Shown piece by piece: positions 52,795-63,143 of a stretch of DNA of 64,000 nt (its first letter is position 1; every line of letters begins with the position of its first letter). The notes beneath the pieces are model-generated. The model was not told the origin of the DNA. It made no database searches and saw only the letters and a program-made list of their open reading frames with translations. Both the position numbers and the translations under genes were made by a program. Source of the DNA: Sheuella amnicola (GTDB taxonomy: Bacteria > Pseudomonadota > Gammaproteobacteria > Burkholderiales > Burkholderiaceae_B); contig NZ_JAAGRN010000001.1 of the NCBI RefSeq assembly GCF_010499255.1, positions 493,121 through 557,120 on the forward strand, given 5' to 3'.

Positions 52795-55515
52795 ATGCAC
52801 AACGAAACCGACACGACCATTCATCGTCAGGACTATCAACCCTACCCTTTCCGGATACCGACAGTCAGGTTGAGCTTCGAACTCAATGCGGATCAGACCT
52901 GGGTCAGTTGCACGCTCGAGGTTCAACGCAGAGTCGACGAACTTGGCGAGACGGCCGCGACTGCGGATCTGGTGCTTGATGGCGAAGAACTGTCCCTGAT
53001 CTCCATCCACGTCAATGGTCTGGTGCAGACATCTAAAAATTATGTTCTGACAGATCGCACGCTGACTTTACTGAACCTGCCAGATGAGGCAGAAGTGACG
53101 ATCGTCAGCACATGTCGCCCGATCAAAAACACAACCTTGTCAGGGCTGTACGTATCGGGTGAAAGCATGTTCACGCAATGCGAGGCGCAAGGCTTTAGAC
53201 GCATATGCTGGTTTGCCGACAGACCCGATGTAATGTCCGAATACTGGGTCACCCTTCGCGGCGATCGCAAGCTTTATCCGAACATGCTGTCAAACGGCAA
53301 CCTGATTCATCAACAGGATTTATCTGAGGGGCTGCACGAGTCCCAGTGGCATGACCCCTTCGCCAAGCCCTGTTACCTGTTTGCCCTGGTGGCCGGCAAT
53401 TTCGCATGCCGCGAACACATGACCAAGACCGCGTCCGGACGCGATGCCCTGCTGCAGATCTATAGCGATCAGGGAACCATCAACCAAACCGCCTGGGCCA
53501 TGGAGTCGCTTGAGCGATCGCTGCGATGGGATGAAGACCGGTTCGGTCTGGAATTGGATCTTGATCGCTTCATGATCGTTGCGGCGCGCGATTTCAACAT
53601 GGGCGCAATGGAAAACAAAGGCCTCAACATCTTTAATGCAGCTTATGTTCTGGCCGACCCGAATACGGCGACCGATGCCAATTATCAAGCCATCGAGGCG
53701 GTCATCGGACATGAGTATTTTCATAACTGGACCGGCAACCGCGTCACCTGCCGTGATTGGTTTCAATTAAGTCTGAAGGAAGGTCTGACGGTTTTCAGAG
53801 ATCAGGAATTCACTGCCGACATGATGGCGCATGGATTGCCAGCGAATGAAGCTGCCAGTGCTCGGGCCAATAAACGCATCGATGACGTGATTGCGCTGCG
53901 CAACGCCCAGTTTCCGGAAGATAGCGGCCCGATGGCGCACCCGATCCGTCCGGAAAGCTATCAGGAGATCGGCAATTTTTATACCGCCACCGTCTACGAA
54001 AAAGGCGCCGAAGTCATCCGCATGATGCACACGCTTTTAGGCGAAAAGGGATTTCGGGCCGGCATGGACGAATACTTCAGGCGTCACGATGGCCAGGCCG
54101 TGACATGCGATGACTTTGTCAGCGCCATGCAATGGGCCTACGAGCGTCAACATCCGGGCAACCCCGAGATCAACCTCGAGGTGTTCAAACGGTGGTACAG
54201 CCAGGCTGGCACGCCGCGCGTGCATGTCATGATGGACTACAACGCCAATACTAGGCAGTGCCACCTGACGATGACGCAACGATGCGCTCCGGTCGGTGTC
54301 GAAAAGCAAACCAATCTGCAAAAGTTGCCTTTCCATATCCCGGTGTTGATCGGACTGCTGGATGCCAATGGCAAAAACATGCCCTTGAAGCACAATGGAC
54401 AAACCGTCGGCACCGTCATGCTCGAGTTACTGCAGGAATCACAGTCCTGGACATTCGATGACATCGAATCTGCTCCAACGCCCTCTTTGCTACGCGATTT
54501 CTCGGCGCCCGTCATTATCGAATACGACTACACCGATGCTCAACTCGCGTTGCTGTTGGCACACGACCGTAACGCCTTCGCGAGATGGGAAGCCGGACAG
54601 GAGCTCGCCTCCAGGCAAATCATCCGCCTAGCCAAGGCGTGGAGAGAAACAGGGCGATGCAGCTCGATCGATGCCGTGTTCATACAAGCGTGGAAATCGA
54701 TCCTGCAAGACGCCAGCCTGGATGCCGGTTACCGCGCCCGCGCGCTCGCCTTGCCCTCGGACAAAACACTCGAAGCGCGCATGTCGCCAATGGATCCACT
54801 AGCGATCGCACATGCGCGACAAGCCATGCGGATTCAACTTGGCCAGGCCTGCGCGCATGAACTGCTTGCCGCGTATAAGGACAATGTCACGCCGGGAGCC
54901 TATTCCCCGGCCCCGGGACCATCAGGCAAGCGGGCACTCAAAAACCTGGCGCTGGCCTATCTGCTTGCTGCACAAAAGCAGGATGCCTTGTTGCTGACCC
55001 TGATGCAATTCAACCATGCCACTAACATGACGGACCGGATGGCCGCCCTGGCGGGCCTTGCCCAGCAAAGTGATTCCGAGGATGCCAGTGAAGCAGTCGT
55101 GGGCTTTTTCGAACAATGGCAGCATGAGCCGCTGGTGATCGATAAGTGGTTCGCGGCTCAGGCCACTTCAGTTTTGACCACTGTTGAGCGCGTGCGCGGC
55201 CTCATGGCCCACCCCGCCTTTACTTTACGAAACCCGAACCGCGCGCGGGCGTTGATATTCCAGTTCTGCATCAATAATCCGACCGGATTTCACGCCGAAG
55301 ACGGAAGCGGATACATTTTTTGGGCAGATCAAGTATTGGCCCTGGATGAAATCAATCCTGAGATCGCTGCACGCCTGGCGCGCGCCATGGACCAGTGGTC
55401 GCGCATGATACCGACCGCGTCCAAACTGATGCAGTCACAATTGCAGCGGGTAGCCTCGCACCAGGGCATTTCGCGCAACACCCTTGAAATTGTGTCCAAG
55501 GCTCTATCGCTCTGA
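52795..55515 (+). CDS. pepN: Aminopeptidase N (alanyl aminopeptidase)
   Basis: M1 Zn aminopeptidase of 906 aa in the cytoplasm, removing N-terminal residues from peptides. The exopeptidase motif GAMEN lies at 270-274, and HEYFHNWTGNR (His306, Glu307, His310) with the distal Glu in LKEGLTVFRDQEF gives the metal and catalytic sites. The C-terminal helical domain is complete. The frame is open for another 340 codons upstream, but that part is the complement of the dioxygenase gene, so I start at MHNETDTTIHRQDYQPYPF. Confidence 0.96.
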   Translation: MHNETDTTIHRQDYQPYPFRIPTVRLSFELNADQTWVSCTLEVQRRVDELGETAATADLVLDGEELSLISIHVNGLVQTSKNYVLTDRTLTLLNLPDEAEVTIVSTCRPIKNTTLSGLYVSGESMFTQCEAQGFRRICWFADRPDVMSEYWVTLRGDRKLYPNMLSNGNLIHQQDLSEGLHESQWHDPFAKPCYLFALVAGNFACREHMTKTASGRDALLQIYSDQGTINQTAWAMESLERSLRWDEDRFGLELDLDRFMIVAARDFNMGAMENKGLNIFNAAYVLADPNTATDANYQAIEAVIGHEYFHNWTGNRVTCRDWFQLSLKEGLTVFRDQEFTADMMAHGLPANEAASARANKRIDDVIALRNAQFPEDSGPMAHPIRPESYQEIGNFYTATVYEKGAEVIRMMHTLLGEKGFRAGMDEYFRRHDGQAVTCDDFVSAMQWAYERQHPGNPEINLEVFKRWYSQAGTPRVHVMMDYNANTRQCHLTMTQRCAPVGVEKQTNLQKLPFHIPVLIGLLDANGKNMPLKHNGQTVGTVMLELLQESQSWTFDDIESAPTPSLLRDFSAPVIIEYDYTDAQLALLLAHDRNAFARWEAGQELASRQIIRLAKAWRETGRCSSIDAVFIQAWKSILQDASLDAGYRARALALPSDKTLEARMSPMDPLAIAHARQAMRIQLGQACAHELLAAYKDNVTPGAYSPAPGPSGKRALKNLALAYLLAAQKQDALLLTLMQFNHATNMTDRMAALAGLAQQSDSEDASEAVVGFFEQWQHEPLVIDKWFAAQATSVLTTVERVRGLMAHPAFTLRNPNRARALIFQFCINNPTGFHAEDGSGYIFWADQVLALDEINPEIAARLARAMDQWSRMIPTASKLMQSQLQRVASHQGISRNTLEIVSKALSL

Positions 55516-55630
55516 TGACCATAGGCGAGAACCGTTGACAAGTCTTGTTACTAGGTTACGCTGCACAACCGTTAAACTGACGCTATCCGCTATCCATCCC
55601 TTAACAACTCATCCCTGAACCTGTATCGAT

Positions 55631-56644
55631 ATGAAACGTAAAACTCTCACGCAATACTTGGTTGAGCAACAACGCTCTGCCCACGCCCTGAGCGCTGAAG
55701 TGCGACTGCTGATAGAAATCGTCTCGCGTGCCTGTAAGTCCATCAGCCATGCGGTTAGCAAGGGAGCGCTGGGTGGAGTGCTAGGCAGTCTCGAATCCGA
55801 AAACGTTCAGGGTGAAGTGCAGAAAAAACTCGACGTGATGTCCAACGAGGTCTTGCTTGAAGCCAACGAATGGGGCGGACATCTGGCTGCCATGGCGTCC
55901 GAAGAAATGGAAACCATCCACCGAATTCCGAACCGCTATCCCAAAGGCGAATTTCTGTTGCTGTTTGATCCGCTTGATGGCTCGTCGAACATCGATGTAA
56001 ACGTATCGATCGGTACGATATTTTCTGTCCTGCGTGCTCCGCAATCGGCCTCGGGGCGCGAAGTGACTGAAGAGGATTTCCTGCAGCCCGGCAGCACTCA
56101 AGTTGCAGCAGGCTATGCGATTTACGGCCCACAGACCATGCTCATCCTCACGATCGGCAACGGTGTAGTGGGGTTCACGCTGGATCGCGAAATGGGTTCA
56201 TGGATCCTGACGTCCGAAAACATGCAGATCCCTGCCGACACAAAAGAATTCGCTATCAATATGTCGAACATGCGCCACTGGGCGCCACCGGTTAAGCGGT
56301 ATATCGACGAGTGTCTGGCCGGTAAAACCGGTCCGCGCGAAAAGGACTTCAATATGCGCTGGATCGCCTCCATGGTGGCCGATGTGCATCGCCTGATAAC
56401 ACGCGGCGGTATCTTCATGTACCCGTGGGACTCGCGTGAACCCAACAAGCCCGGCAAACTTCGCCTGATGTACGAAGCCAACCCGATGAGCATGCTGGTC
56501 GAGCAAGCCGGGGGCGCCGCAACTGACGGCAATCAGCGCATTCTGGACATTCAACCGACATCTCTGCACCAGCGTGTTGGCGTGGTGTTGGGATCGAAGA
56601 ACGAGGTCGAACGCGTCACCCGCTATCACCACGAAACGAAGTGA
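55631..56644 (+). CDS. fbp: Fructose-1,6-bisphosphatase class 1
   Basis: Gluconeogenic phosphatase of 337 aa. The metal and phosphate motif [24 protein letters not shown] lies near 113, with the active-site region [21 protein letters not shown] near 275. It is a single gene with a strong terminator behind it. Confidence 0.97.
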   Translation: MKRKTLTQYLVEQQRSAHALSAEVRLLIEIVSRACKSISHAVSKGALGGVLGSLESENVQGEVQKKLDVMSNEVLLEANEWGGHLAAMASEEMETIHRIPNRYPKGEFLLLFDPLDGSSNIDVNVSIGTIFSVLRAPQSASGREVTEEDFLQPGSTQVAAGYAIYGPQTMLILTIGNGVVGFTLDREMGSWILTSENMQIPADTKEFAINMSNMRHWAPPVKRYIDECLAGKTGPREKDFNMRWIASMVADVHRLITRGGIFMYPWDSREPNKPGKLRLMYEANPMSMLVEQAGGAATDGNQRILDIQPTSLHQRVGVVLGSKNEVERVTRYHHETK

Positions 56645-56738
56645 TTTATTTGCAAAGATAACGGCATTAGCCAAAATCCTCACAAGGGACAAATAAAGTA
56701 TCCGGCTATAAATATTTTTTCAAAAAGAAAGCACGATT

Positions 56739-56780
56739 AAAAAAGCGCGATTGCACTTCAATGCAATCGCGCTTTTTTTT
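56739..56780. terminator. Bidirectional terminator between fbp and quinone reductase gene
   Basis: A perfect 12-bp stem AGCGCGATTGCA/TGCAATCGCGCT with a 6-nt loop, extended by A and T runs; eight T residues follow on the plus strand and six on the minus strand. It serves both convergent genes. Confidence 0.9.
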
Positions 56781-56840
56781 GACTAGCCTGACAACTATCT
56801 ACCGCATCAAAATCGATGGATAGTCGCCCGATCGTGATCC

Positions 56841-57830
56841 TTAATCCAGCGTGAAAACCGTCGCGCCGGTAGTCTTGCGGGCAGCCAACGCAATTTGCGC
56901 GTCAGCTGCCTGAGCCAGCGGATAACGCTGATCGATGCGCACCTTGATTTTCTTTTTCAAGACCAGATCGAAGAGCTCGTCTGCAGCCGCTTGCATTTTT
57001 TCGGCCGTGTTGACGTGGGTGCCCAAGGTTGGACGCGTGACATACAGCGATCCCTTGGTAGCCAGAATGCCTAGGTTCACGCCATCGACCGGACCGGAAG
57101 CATTGCCGTAGCTAACCATCAGACCACGTGGTTGCAAACAGTCAAGCGATGCCAGCCAAGTGTCTTTACCTACGCCGTCATAGACGACCGGAACTTTTTT
57201 GCCCTTGGTCAGTTCCATCACGCGCTCGACTACGTTTTCTTTCGAATAATCAATGACTTGCCAAGCGCCGTTGGCTTTGGCTATGACGGCCTTCTCGGGG
57301 CTCGAAACAGTGCCGATCAGCTTGACGCCCAGGGCTTTTGCCCACTGGCATGCGATCAGGCCCACGCCACCGGCGGCTGCGTGAAACAGAATTGTTTCGC
57401 CACCTTGCAGGCGGTACGTCTGACGGAACAGATACTGAACGGTCAAGCCTTTAAGCATGATCGCAGCCGCTTCTTCGAAGCTGATGCCCTTGGGCAGATG
57501 CACGACTTGCGCGGCTGGCACGTTGCGCGCCTGGGCATATCCACCCAGGGGGCTTTGACCGTAGGCCACGCGATCACCTACCTTGAAGCGCTTTTTAGCC
57601 AGCTTGCCGACAGCGGTCACGACGCCTGCGCCTTCAGCACCCAGGCCATGAGGCAACGGCTGTTTGTAGAGACCTTCGCGGAAATAGATGTCAATGAAGT
57701 TCAAGCCGGCGGCATGCTGCTGGATCGTGACTTCATTATCGGCCGGTGCCGAAACTTCGACATCAACTAACTTCAGAACTTCGGGACCACCATTTTGCTC
57801 GATGCGGATGGCCTTGACGACTTGACTCAT
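56841..57830 (-). CDS. qorA: NADPH:quinone oxidoreductase (zeta-crystallin-like)
   Basis: Zn-free medium-chain dehydrogenase/reductase of 329 aa. It has the quinone-reductase segment [32 protein letters not shown], the cofactor site [22 protein letters not shown] near 148, and the C-terminal [23 protein letters not shown]. It reduces quinones or related enones one electron at a time with NADPH. Divergent from yebC by about 100 bp. Confidence 0.93.
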   Translation of the reverse strand: MSQVVKAIRIEQNGGPEVLKLVDVEVSAPADNEVTIQQHAAGLNFIDIYFREGLYKQPLPHGLGAEGAGVVTAVGKLAKKRFKVGDRVAYGQSPLGGYAQARNVPAAQVVHLPKGISFEEAAAIMLKGLTVQYLFRQTYRLQGGETILFHAAAGGVGLIACQWAKALGVKLIGTVSSPEKAVIAKANGAWQVIDYSKENVVERVMELTKGKKVPVVYDGVGKDTWLASLDCLQPRGLMVSYGNASGPVDGVNLGILATKGSLYVTRPTLGTHVNTAEKMQAAADELFDLVLKKKIKVRIDQRYPLAQAADAQIALAARKTTGATVFTLD

Positions 57831-57930
57831 GAGTGCTCCTGAGAATGATTTTGGACGATCAAAAACAGGACAAGTTTATCTCTTGCACAAGGTAAAATGG
57901 CGGATTATTCAGACAAAATTGCAGGGAATT

Positions 57931-58662
57931 ATGGCTGGACACAGCAAATGGGCCAATATTCAGCACCGCAAGGGGCGTCAAGACGCCAAGCGCGGCAAGC
58001 TATGGACCAAAATCATTCGCGAAATCACCGTCGCCGCACGTGCAGGCGGACCGGATCCGGACTCGAACCCGCGTCTGCGTCTGGCCTGGGACAAGGCTAA
58101 TGCCGCAAATATGCCAAAGGACAATGTCCAGCGTGCCATCACCAAAGGCGTAGGCGGGGCCGATGGATCGAACTTCGATGAAATCCGTTACGAGGGTTAT
58201 GGCTTGGGCGGCGCAGCGGTCATCGTCGATTGCATGACCGACAACCGCACCCGGACTGTTGCCGATGTGCGTCACGCGTTTTCCAAAAACGGTGGCAATC
58301 TAGGTCAGGAAGGATCGGTTGCTTTCATGTTTACGCATTGCGGGCAATTTGTCTTCGCACCTGGCACCTCGGAAGACCAGGTGATGGAAGTCGCCCTGGA
58401 TGCCGGAGCAGACGATGTCACGACCGATGAGGAAGGCGTGATCGAAGTGGTCTGTCCTGTGTCGCAGTTTGCGGCTGTGCGTGATGCGCTGGCAGCCAAA
58501 GGCTTGACGCCTGAAATGGCCGACATCGTCATGAAGCCCAACAACGAGATCGAACTCGCGGGAGACGACGCCATCAAGATGCAGAAACTTCTCGATGCCC
58601 TCGAAGCACTGGATGATGTGCAAGAGGTCTACACCAACGCAGTGATGGATGAACAAGGCTAA
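57931..58662 (+). CDS. yebC: YebC/PmpR family translation or transcription regulator
   Basis: A 243-aa TACO1/YebC protein starting [27 protein letters not shown], the strongly conserved N-terminus. It also has the acidic-domain segments [28 protein letters not shown] and [17 protein letters not shown]. Relatives help ribosomes pass difficult sequences or regulate transcription. The frame is open upstream, but the family start is this ATG. It ends 4 bp before purD. Confidence 0.96.
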   Translation: MAGHSKWANIQHRKGRQDAKRGKLWTKIIREITVAARAGGPDPDSNPRLRLAWDKANAANMPKDNVQRAITKGVGGADGSNFDEIRYEGYGLGGAAVIVDCMTDNRTRTVADVRHAFSKNGGNLGQEGSVAFMFTHCGQFVFAPGTSEDQVMEVALDAGADDVTTDEEGVIEVVCPVSQFAAVRDALAAKGLTPEMADIVMKPNNEIELAGDDAIKMQKLLDALEALDDVQEVYTNAVMDEQG

Positions 58663-58666
58663 TCTG

Positions 58667-59950
58667 ATGAAACTTCTAGTGATTGGCTCTGGTGGTCGCG
58701 AACACGCTCTGGCATGGCGCCTGTCGCAATCGATGCGGGTCGCACACGTCTACGTGGCGCCGGGCAATGGTGGCACAGCGCTCATGCAAAAAGCCTCGAA
58801 CATCTTGATCAGCGATCCGGCGGCTTTAGCCGAATTCGCCATCAGCAACCATATTGCATTTACTGTGGTCGGTCCCGAGGCTCCACTTGCGCAAGGCATC
58901 GTGGATGTGTTTCGCGCTAAAGGGCTCAAAATATTCGGGCCGACCCAGGCCGCCGCACAGCTCGAAAGCTCGAAAGACTTCGCCAAAGCGTTCATGGTTC
59001 GCCACAATATTCCAACGGCCAAATACCAGACCTTTACCGATCCCTTATCGGCACATGTCTACATCGACAGCGAAGGCGCACCGATCGTCATCAAGGCCGA
59101 TGGTTTGGCTGCAGGCAAAGGCGTCGTGGTCGCGATGACGGCCGCCGAAGCGCATCAGGCTGTCGATGCCATGCTGGGTGACGGATCGATGGGCACTGCG
59201 GGCGCACGCGTGGTGATCGAGCAATGTCTGCTCGGCGAAGAAGCAAGCTTTATCGTGATGTGCGATGGCAAGCATATTCTGCCTATGGCCACCAGCCAGG
59301 ATCACAAGCGCCTCAAGGATGCCGACCAGGGACCTAACACCGGCGGCATGGGCGCATACTCCCCTGCTCCTGTGGTCAGCGACATCATTCACGCGCGCGT
59401 GATGCGCGAAGTCATCGAACCAACGATTCAGGGTATGCAGGCTGATGGCATCCCTTTCACGGGTTTTCTGTATGCGGGTCTCATGATCGGTGATGGCGAC
59501 GATGCGACGCGATCGATCAAAGTGCTCGAATTCAATTGCCGCATGGGCGACCCCGAAACGCAGCCGATTATGATGCGGGTGCAAAGCGATATGGTCGATG
59601 TCTTTGAACACGCAGTGAACGGTACTCTGGATCAAGCCAAAATAGATTGGGATCCGCGCACAGCGCTGGGGGTTGTGATGGCGAGTGCGAACTATCCGTC
59701 GACCCCTCGTTTGGGCGATGTGATTACCGGCATTCCAGCTGCACGTTCCGACTGCGTGGTGTTTCACGCAGGGACTATCCTGAAAGACGGCGTATTGAGT
59801 ACATCTGGTGGACGAGTGCTTTGCGTGACAGCCCTGGACGACTCGGTTCGTGCGACACAACAGCGTGCGTATGAAGCCGTTCACGCAATCAAGTTCGATG
59901 GTGCCCAGTTCAGGTCCGATATCGGCTGGCGCGCACTTGGGCCACGTTAG
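58667..59950 (+). CDS. purD: Phosphoribosylamine-glycine ligase
   Basis: GARS enzyme of purine synthesis, 427 aa, ATP-grasp fold. It shows [18 protein letters not shown] at the start, [21 protein letters not shown] near 91, the ATP-grasp segments [16 protein letters not shown] and [14 protein letters not shown] start at ATG 58667, with AAGG about 9 nt before it; an in-frame ATG at 58649 lies inside yebC. Confidence 0.97.
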   Translation: MKLLVIGSGGREHALAWRLSQSMRVAHVYVAPGNGGTALMQKASNILISDPAALAEFAISNHIAFTVVGPEAPLAQGIVDVFRAKGLKIFGPTQAAAQLESSKDFAKAFMVRHNIPTAKYQTFTDPLSAHVYIDSEGAPIVIKADGLAAGKGVVVAMTAAEAHQAVDAMLGDGSMGTAGARVVIEQCLLGEEASFIVMCDGKHILPMATSQDHKRLKDADQGPNTGGMGAYSPAPVVSDIIHARVMREVIEPTIQGMQADGIPFTGFLYAGLMIGDGDDATRSIKVLEFNCRMGDPETQPIMMRVQSDMVDVFEHAVNGTLDQAKIDWDPRTALGVVMASANYPSTPRLGDVITGIPAARSDCVVFHAGTILKDGVLSTSGGRVLCVTALDDSVRATQQRAYEAVHAIKFDGAQFRSDIGWRALGPR

Positions 59951-59960
59951 GACGAATGGC

Positions 59961-60911
59961 GTGAATACCGACTCCACCTCAAACCACACAGCCCTCGCAG
60001 ATGGCCAGGTCGATATCCCGGCGGTTCATTCGTATCTGCTGTCCCTGCAGCAAAACATCGTCAGTGCGCTCGAGAAGATTGAAGGTGCGCCATTTCAGCG
60101 CGATGAGTGGAAGCGCGACGAAGGCGGTGGCGGGATTTCGCGCCTGATCGAGGGCGGGCATGTATTCGAACGCGCCGGCGTATTGTTCAGCCATGTGATG
60201 GGCAAGACGCTACCTCCGTCGGCCACAGCACACAGACCCGGTGTTGCCGGAAGGCCCTGGGAGGCCATGGGCGTATCCATGGTGCTGCACCCGCGCAATC
60301 CTTACATCCCGACCACGCACATGAACGTCAGGATGTTCGTCGCTAAGGCGCAACCCGGTACGGATCAGAAGGATATCTTCTGGTTTGGCGGTGGCATGGA
60401 TTTGACCCCCTATTATGTGTTCGAGGAAGATGCGCGGCATTTTCATCAAGTGAATAAAAACGCACTGGATATGCATCGTGCCGATGCCTACCCCGAATAC
60501 AAAAAATGGTGCGACGAGTATTTCTTCCTCAAGCATCGCAACGAAACACGTGGTGTGGGTGGCGTATTCTTCGACGACTTGTCTACCCCGGGTTTCGATG
60601 GAGCCTTTGCGCTGACTCGCTCTGTGGGCGACGCGTTCCTCGATGCCTATCTGCCGATTGTCCAAAAGCGATTGAACACGCCTTACGGCGAGCGCGAACG
60701 CGACTTTCAGGCTTATCGCAGAGGCCGGTACGTCGAATTCAACCTGGTCTTCGATCGCGGAACACTGTTCGGCCTGCAATCCGGTGGCCGCACCGAATCG
60801 ATTCTATTATCGATGCCGCCAATCGTGACCTGGCGCTATAACTGGCAAGCCGAACCCGGATCCGCGGAAGCATCACTGAATCAATATTTGAAACCTAGGT
60901 CGTGGGTCTGA
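59961..60911 (+). CDS. hemF: Oxygen-dependent coproporphyrinogen III oxidase
   Basis: Aerobic haem-synthesis enzyme of 316 aa, oxidatively decarboxylating coproporphyrinogen III. The family segments [65 protein letters not shown] and [33 protein letters not shown] are present. The start is GTG 59961 with AGGA 8 nt upstream, after the purD stop. It overlaps nadD by 1 nt. Confidence 0.95.
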   Translation: MNTDSTSNHTALADGQVDIPAVHSYLLSLQQNIVSALEKIEGAPFQRDEWKRDEGGGGISRLIEGGHVFERAGVLFSHVMGKTLPPSATAHRPGVAGRPWEAMGVSMVLHPRNPYIPTTHMNVRMFVAKAQPGTDQKDIFWFGGGMDLTPYYVFEEDARHFHQVNKNALDMHRADAYPEYKKWCDEYFFLKHRNETRGVGGVFFDDLSTPGFDGAFALTRSVGDAFLDAYLPIVQKRLNTPYGERERDFQAYRRGRYVEFNLVFDRGTLFGLQSGGRTESILLSMPPIVTWRYNWQAEPGSAEASLNQYLKPRSWV

Positions 60912-61516
60912 TGCGCATCGGACTTCTTGGCGGCAGCTTCGATCCGGTACACATTGCCCATATTGCATTGGCGTGCAAGGCCTTGTCCGAACTGTCTCTT
61001 GACCAGGTGCAACTGATTCCGGCGGGACAGCCCTGGCAAAAGGCGGCTTTAGGCGCCCAACCCGAACATCGACTTGCCATGCTCAAGCTTGCGGTCGGTT
61101 CGACTGAAAAAATAGTCATCAATCCGGTTGAAATCAATCGTGGCGGCCCCACCTATACAATAGACACTGTGATGGGTCTGCCCGGCGGTAACGATTACTT
61201 CTGGATACTCGGGGCTGATCAGCTACAAAATTTCTGTAGTTGGCGGCAATGGTACGATATTGCCCAGCGCGTGCAGTTAGTGGTTGCAGAGCGCCCCGGA
61301 TCACATTCCGTTGCCCCTGCCGAGCTCACCGCCTGGATGCAGCATCATCGTAAACCTTTGATTCACCTTCCGTTTGAACCACTCAATGTTTCGGCAAACG
61401 AGATCCGTCGCCGGATTGGGAATAACGAAACGATCAGCGAGCTCATTCCCGAACCCGTTGAAAACTATATCTCTGCTCACGGTCTTTATCGTCGGCATCA
61501 GTCTGACAGGACATAA
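60911..61516 (+). CDS. nadD: Nicotinate-nucleotide adenylyltransferase
   Basis: Makes deamido-NAD from nicotinate mononucleotide; 201 aa. The nucleotidyltransferase motif is GLLGGSFDPVHIAHI near residue 4 (HxAH in place of the commoner HxGH), with the C-terminal VSANEIRRRIGN (ISSTxIR type). The start ATG overlaps the hemF stop (TGATG); a GTG 9 nt upstream is the alternative. Followed by rsfS after 2 bp. Confidence 0.95.
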   Translation: MRIGLLGGSFDPVHIAHIALACKALSELSLDQVQLIPAGQPWQKAALGAQPEHRLAMLKLAVGSTEKIVINPVEINRGGPTYTIDTVMGLPGGNDYFWILGADQLQNFCSWRQWYDIAQRVQLVVAERPGSHSVAPAELTAWMQHHRKPLIHLPFEPLNVSANEIRRRIGNNETISELIPEPVENYISAHGLYRRHQSDRT

Positions 61517-61518
61517 AA

Positions 61519-61995
61519 ATGGACATTACAAAACTACAACGCGCCGTGGTCGACGCACTTGAGGACGTGAAAGCTCAGGATATCCAGGTTTTCAACACCA
61601 CGCATCTCACCAGCCTTTTTGATCGCGTCATCATTTGTTCGGCCACATCGAATCGCCAAACGCGATCGCTCGCCAATAGCGTCTGCGAAAAGGTCAAGAG
61701 CATCGGCGGCGAAGTGATCGCAACAGAAGGCGAAGACACGGGCGAATGGGTGTTGGTCGACATCGGCGACATCGTCATTCACATCATGCAGCCGGCGATT
61801 CGTGCGTACTATCGACTTGAAGAAGTCTGGGGTGGCAAACCCGTGCGCTTGAAGCTGTTGCCCGAATCCACACGCCCAGCGGTCGTGTCGTCAGACACCA
61901 AGTTCGACCCGATGGCCATGCGTGAAGAATCGACTGGTCGCCGCGAGGTCACGCGCACGACACGCCCACCCCGCTCACCACGCTCGACACGCTAA
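61519..61995 (+). CDS. rsfS: Ribosomal silencing factor RsfS
   Basis: Binds ribosomal protein L14 and blocks subunit joining under starvation. The Iojap domain fills about residues 1-118 (VVDALEDVKAQDIQVF, VICSATSNRQTRSLANSV, EWVLVDIGDIVIHIM). The usual length is about 105-120 aa; this one has a C-terminal tail of about 35 residues rich in Arg, Pro, Thr and Ser. It is part of the nadD-rsfS-rlmH cluster. Confidence 0.95.
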   Translation: MDITKLQRAVVDALEDVKAQDIQVFNTTHLTSLFDRVIICSATSNRQTRSLANSVCEKVKSIGGEVIATEGEDTGEWVLVDIGDIVIHIMQPAIRAYYRLEEVWGGKPVRLKLLPESTRPAVVSSDTKFDPMAMREESTGRREVTRTTRPPRSPRSTR

Positions 61996-62019
61996 TCCAT
62001 TGAACAGGGCGATGATGAC

Positions 62020-62490
62020 ATGAAAATTTTCATCATCGCTGTCGGCGCGCGCATGCCAAACTGGGTCGAAACGGCCTGGGATGACTACGCAAAAAGAATG
62101 CCCGCTGACTGGCAGGTGACTCTCAAAGAAATCAAGCCCGAGCCTCGCACAAGCGGCAAGACACCCGCACAAATGATGGCTGCCGAAAGCAAACGCATTC
62201 AGGCTGCCATCCCCGAAGGTGCGATTCGCATCGCGCTCGATGAAAACGGACGAGACTACTCCACCAAAAAATTTTCCGATGTCATGCAAAGCTGGCAAGA
62301 TCAAGGTCAGTCTATCGCCATCATCATCGGCGGTCCTGATGGTTTGGACGCAGAACTAAAAGCATCTTGTTCAGGCATGATTCGATTGTCATCCATGACC
62401 ATGCCCCACCCACTTGTCCGAGTTGTATTGATCGAACAAATCTATCGGGCCTGGTCGATACTGGTGAACCATCCATATCATCGGATTTAA
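62020..62490 (+). CDS. rlmH: 23S rRNA (pseudouridine1915-N3)-methyltransferase RlmH
   Basis: SPOUT-class methyltransferase of 156 aa, the full family length. The knotted SAM site is [19 protein letters not shown] and the C-terminal [22 protein letters not shown] completes it. It usually follows rsfS, as here (24-bp gap). Confidence 0.97.
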   Translation: MKIFIIAVGARMPNWVETAWDDYAKRMPADWQVTLKEIKPEPRTSGKTPAQMMAAESKRIQAAIPEGAIRIALDENGRDYSTKKFSDVMQSWQDQGQSIAIIIGGPDGLDAELKASCSGMIRLSSMTMPHPLVRVVLIEQIYRAWSILVNHPYHRI

Positions 62491-62492
62491 AA

Positions 62493-62535
62493 AGGGTCTA
62501 AATTAGGAAGGGTCTAAATGAGAAGGGGTCTAAAT
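62493..62535 (+). repeat. Three tandem 16-bp repeats carrying ribosome site and ATG before maf
   Basis: AGGGTCTAAAT occurs at 62493, 62509 and (as GGGGTCTAAAT) 62525, with an exact 16-bp period. The second and third units each read AAGGG...TCTAAATGAG, meaning a Shine-Dalgarno-like AAGGG and an ATG 6 nt later. The third ATG is the maf start; the second (62518) is out of frame and opens a 28-codon decoy overlapping maf. Confidence 0.85.
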
Positions 62536-63130
62536 GAGTTCAATGATTTACCTTGCGTCCGCCAGTCCCCGCCGGCATCAATTGCTTCTTCAAGTCGGAG
62601 TTGAGCATGAAGTGATTGATGTACCTTCCCCTCCTGGCGAAGATGAGCCTCGCCATTCAGGTGAAACTCCTTTGAACTATGTACAAAGAACAGCTAAAGA
62701 CAAAGCGCACAGAGCCAAAATCTGGTTAAGCGCTCAAGACCAGCAAAGCTACGATTGCAATCGTCCGGTTCTTACTGCAGACACGACAGTTGCGCTAGGT
62801 GATGATGTATTGGGCAAACCGATCGATGCTAATGATGCTTCACGTATTTTGTCTTCGCTATCTGACTGCGAACATATCGTCTATACGGCAATTGTATTAA
62901 GCACGGCAAATCGTGAATGGACCGCACTGTCAAAATCGATCGTCACGTTCGGAAAACTTTCAGCTCAAGACATCAGTGATTACATCGCAACCGGAGAGCC
63001 ATTCGGCAAAGCCGGTGCCTATGGCGTACAAGGTTACGCAGCGAAATTCATACAAAAAATCGAAGGTAGTTACAGCGGAATCATGGGATTACCTCTGTAT
63101 GAAACAGCACAATTACTAAAAAACTTGTGA
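62534..63130 (+). CDS. maf: Maf-family nucleoside triphosphate pyrophosphatase
   Basis: House-cleaning pyrophosphatase of 198 aa. It has YLASASPRRHQLLLQVGVEHEVI at the start, VLTADTTVALGDDVLGKP near 83 and GEPFGKAGAYGVQG near 155. This one lies next to rlmH as expected. Start at 62534 with AAGGGG 6 nt before it; another in-frame ATG at 62546 would start right at the motif. Confidence 0.94.
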   Translation: MSSMIYLASASPRRHQLLLQVGVEHEVIDVPSPPGEDEPRHSGETPLNYVQRTAKDKAHRAKIWLSAQDQQSYDCNRPVLTADTTVALGDDVLGKPIDANDASRILSSLSDCEHIVYTAIVLSTANREWTALSKSIVTFGKLSAQDISDYIATGEPFGKAGAYGVQGYAAKFIQKIEGSYSGIMGLPLYETAQLLKNL

Positions 63131-63143
63131 GACATTTGCAATC

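Noticed and set aside
59045..59989. Long open frame on the minus strand opposite purD (314 codons)
   Set aside because: It is the codon-bias shadow of purD, has no recognisable motif and no ribosome site.
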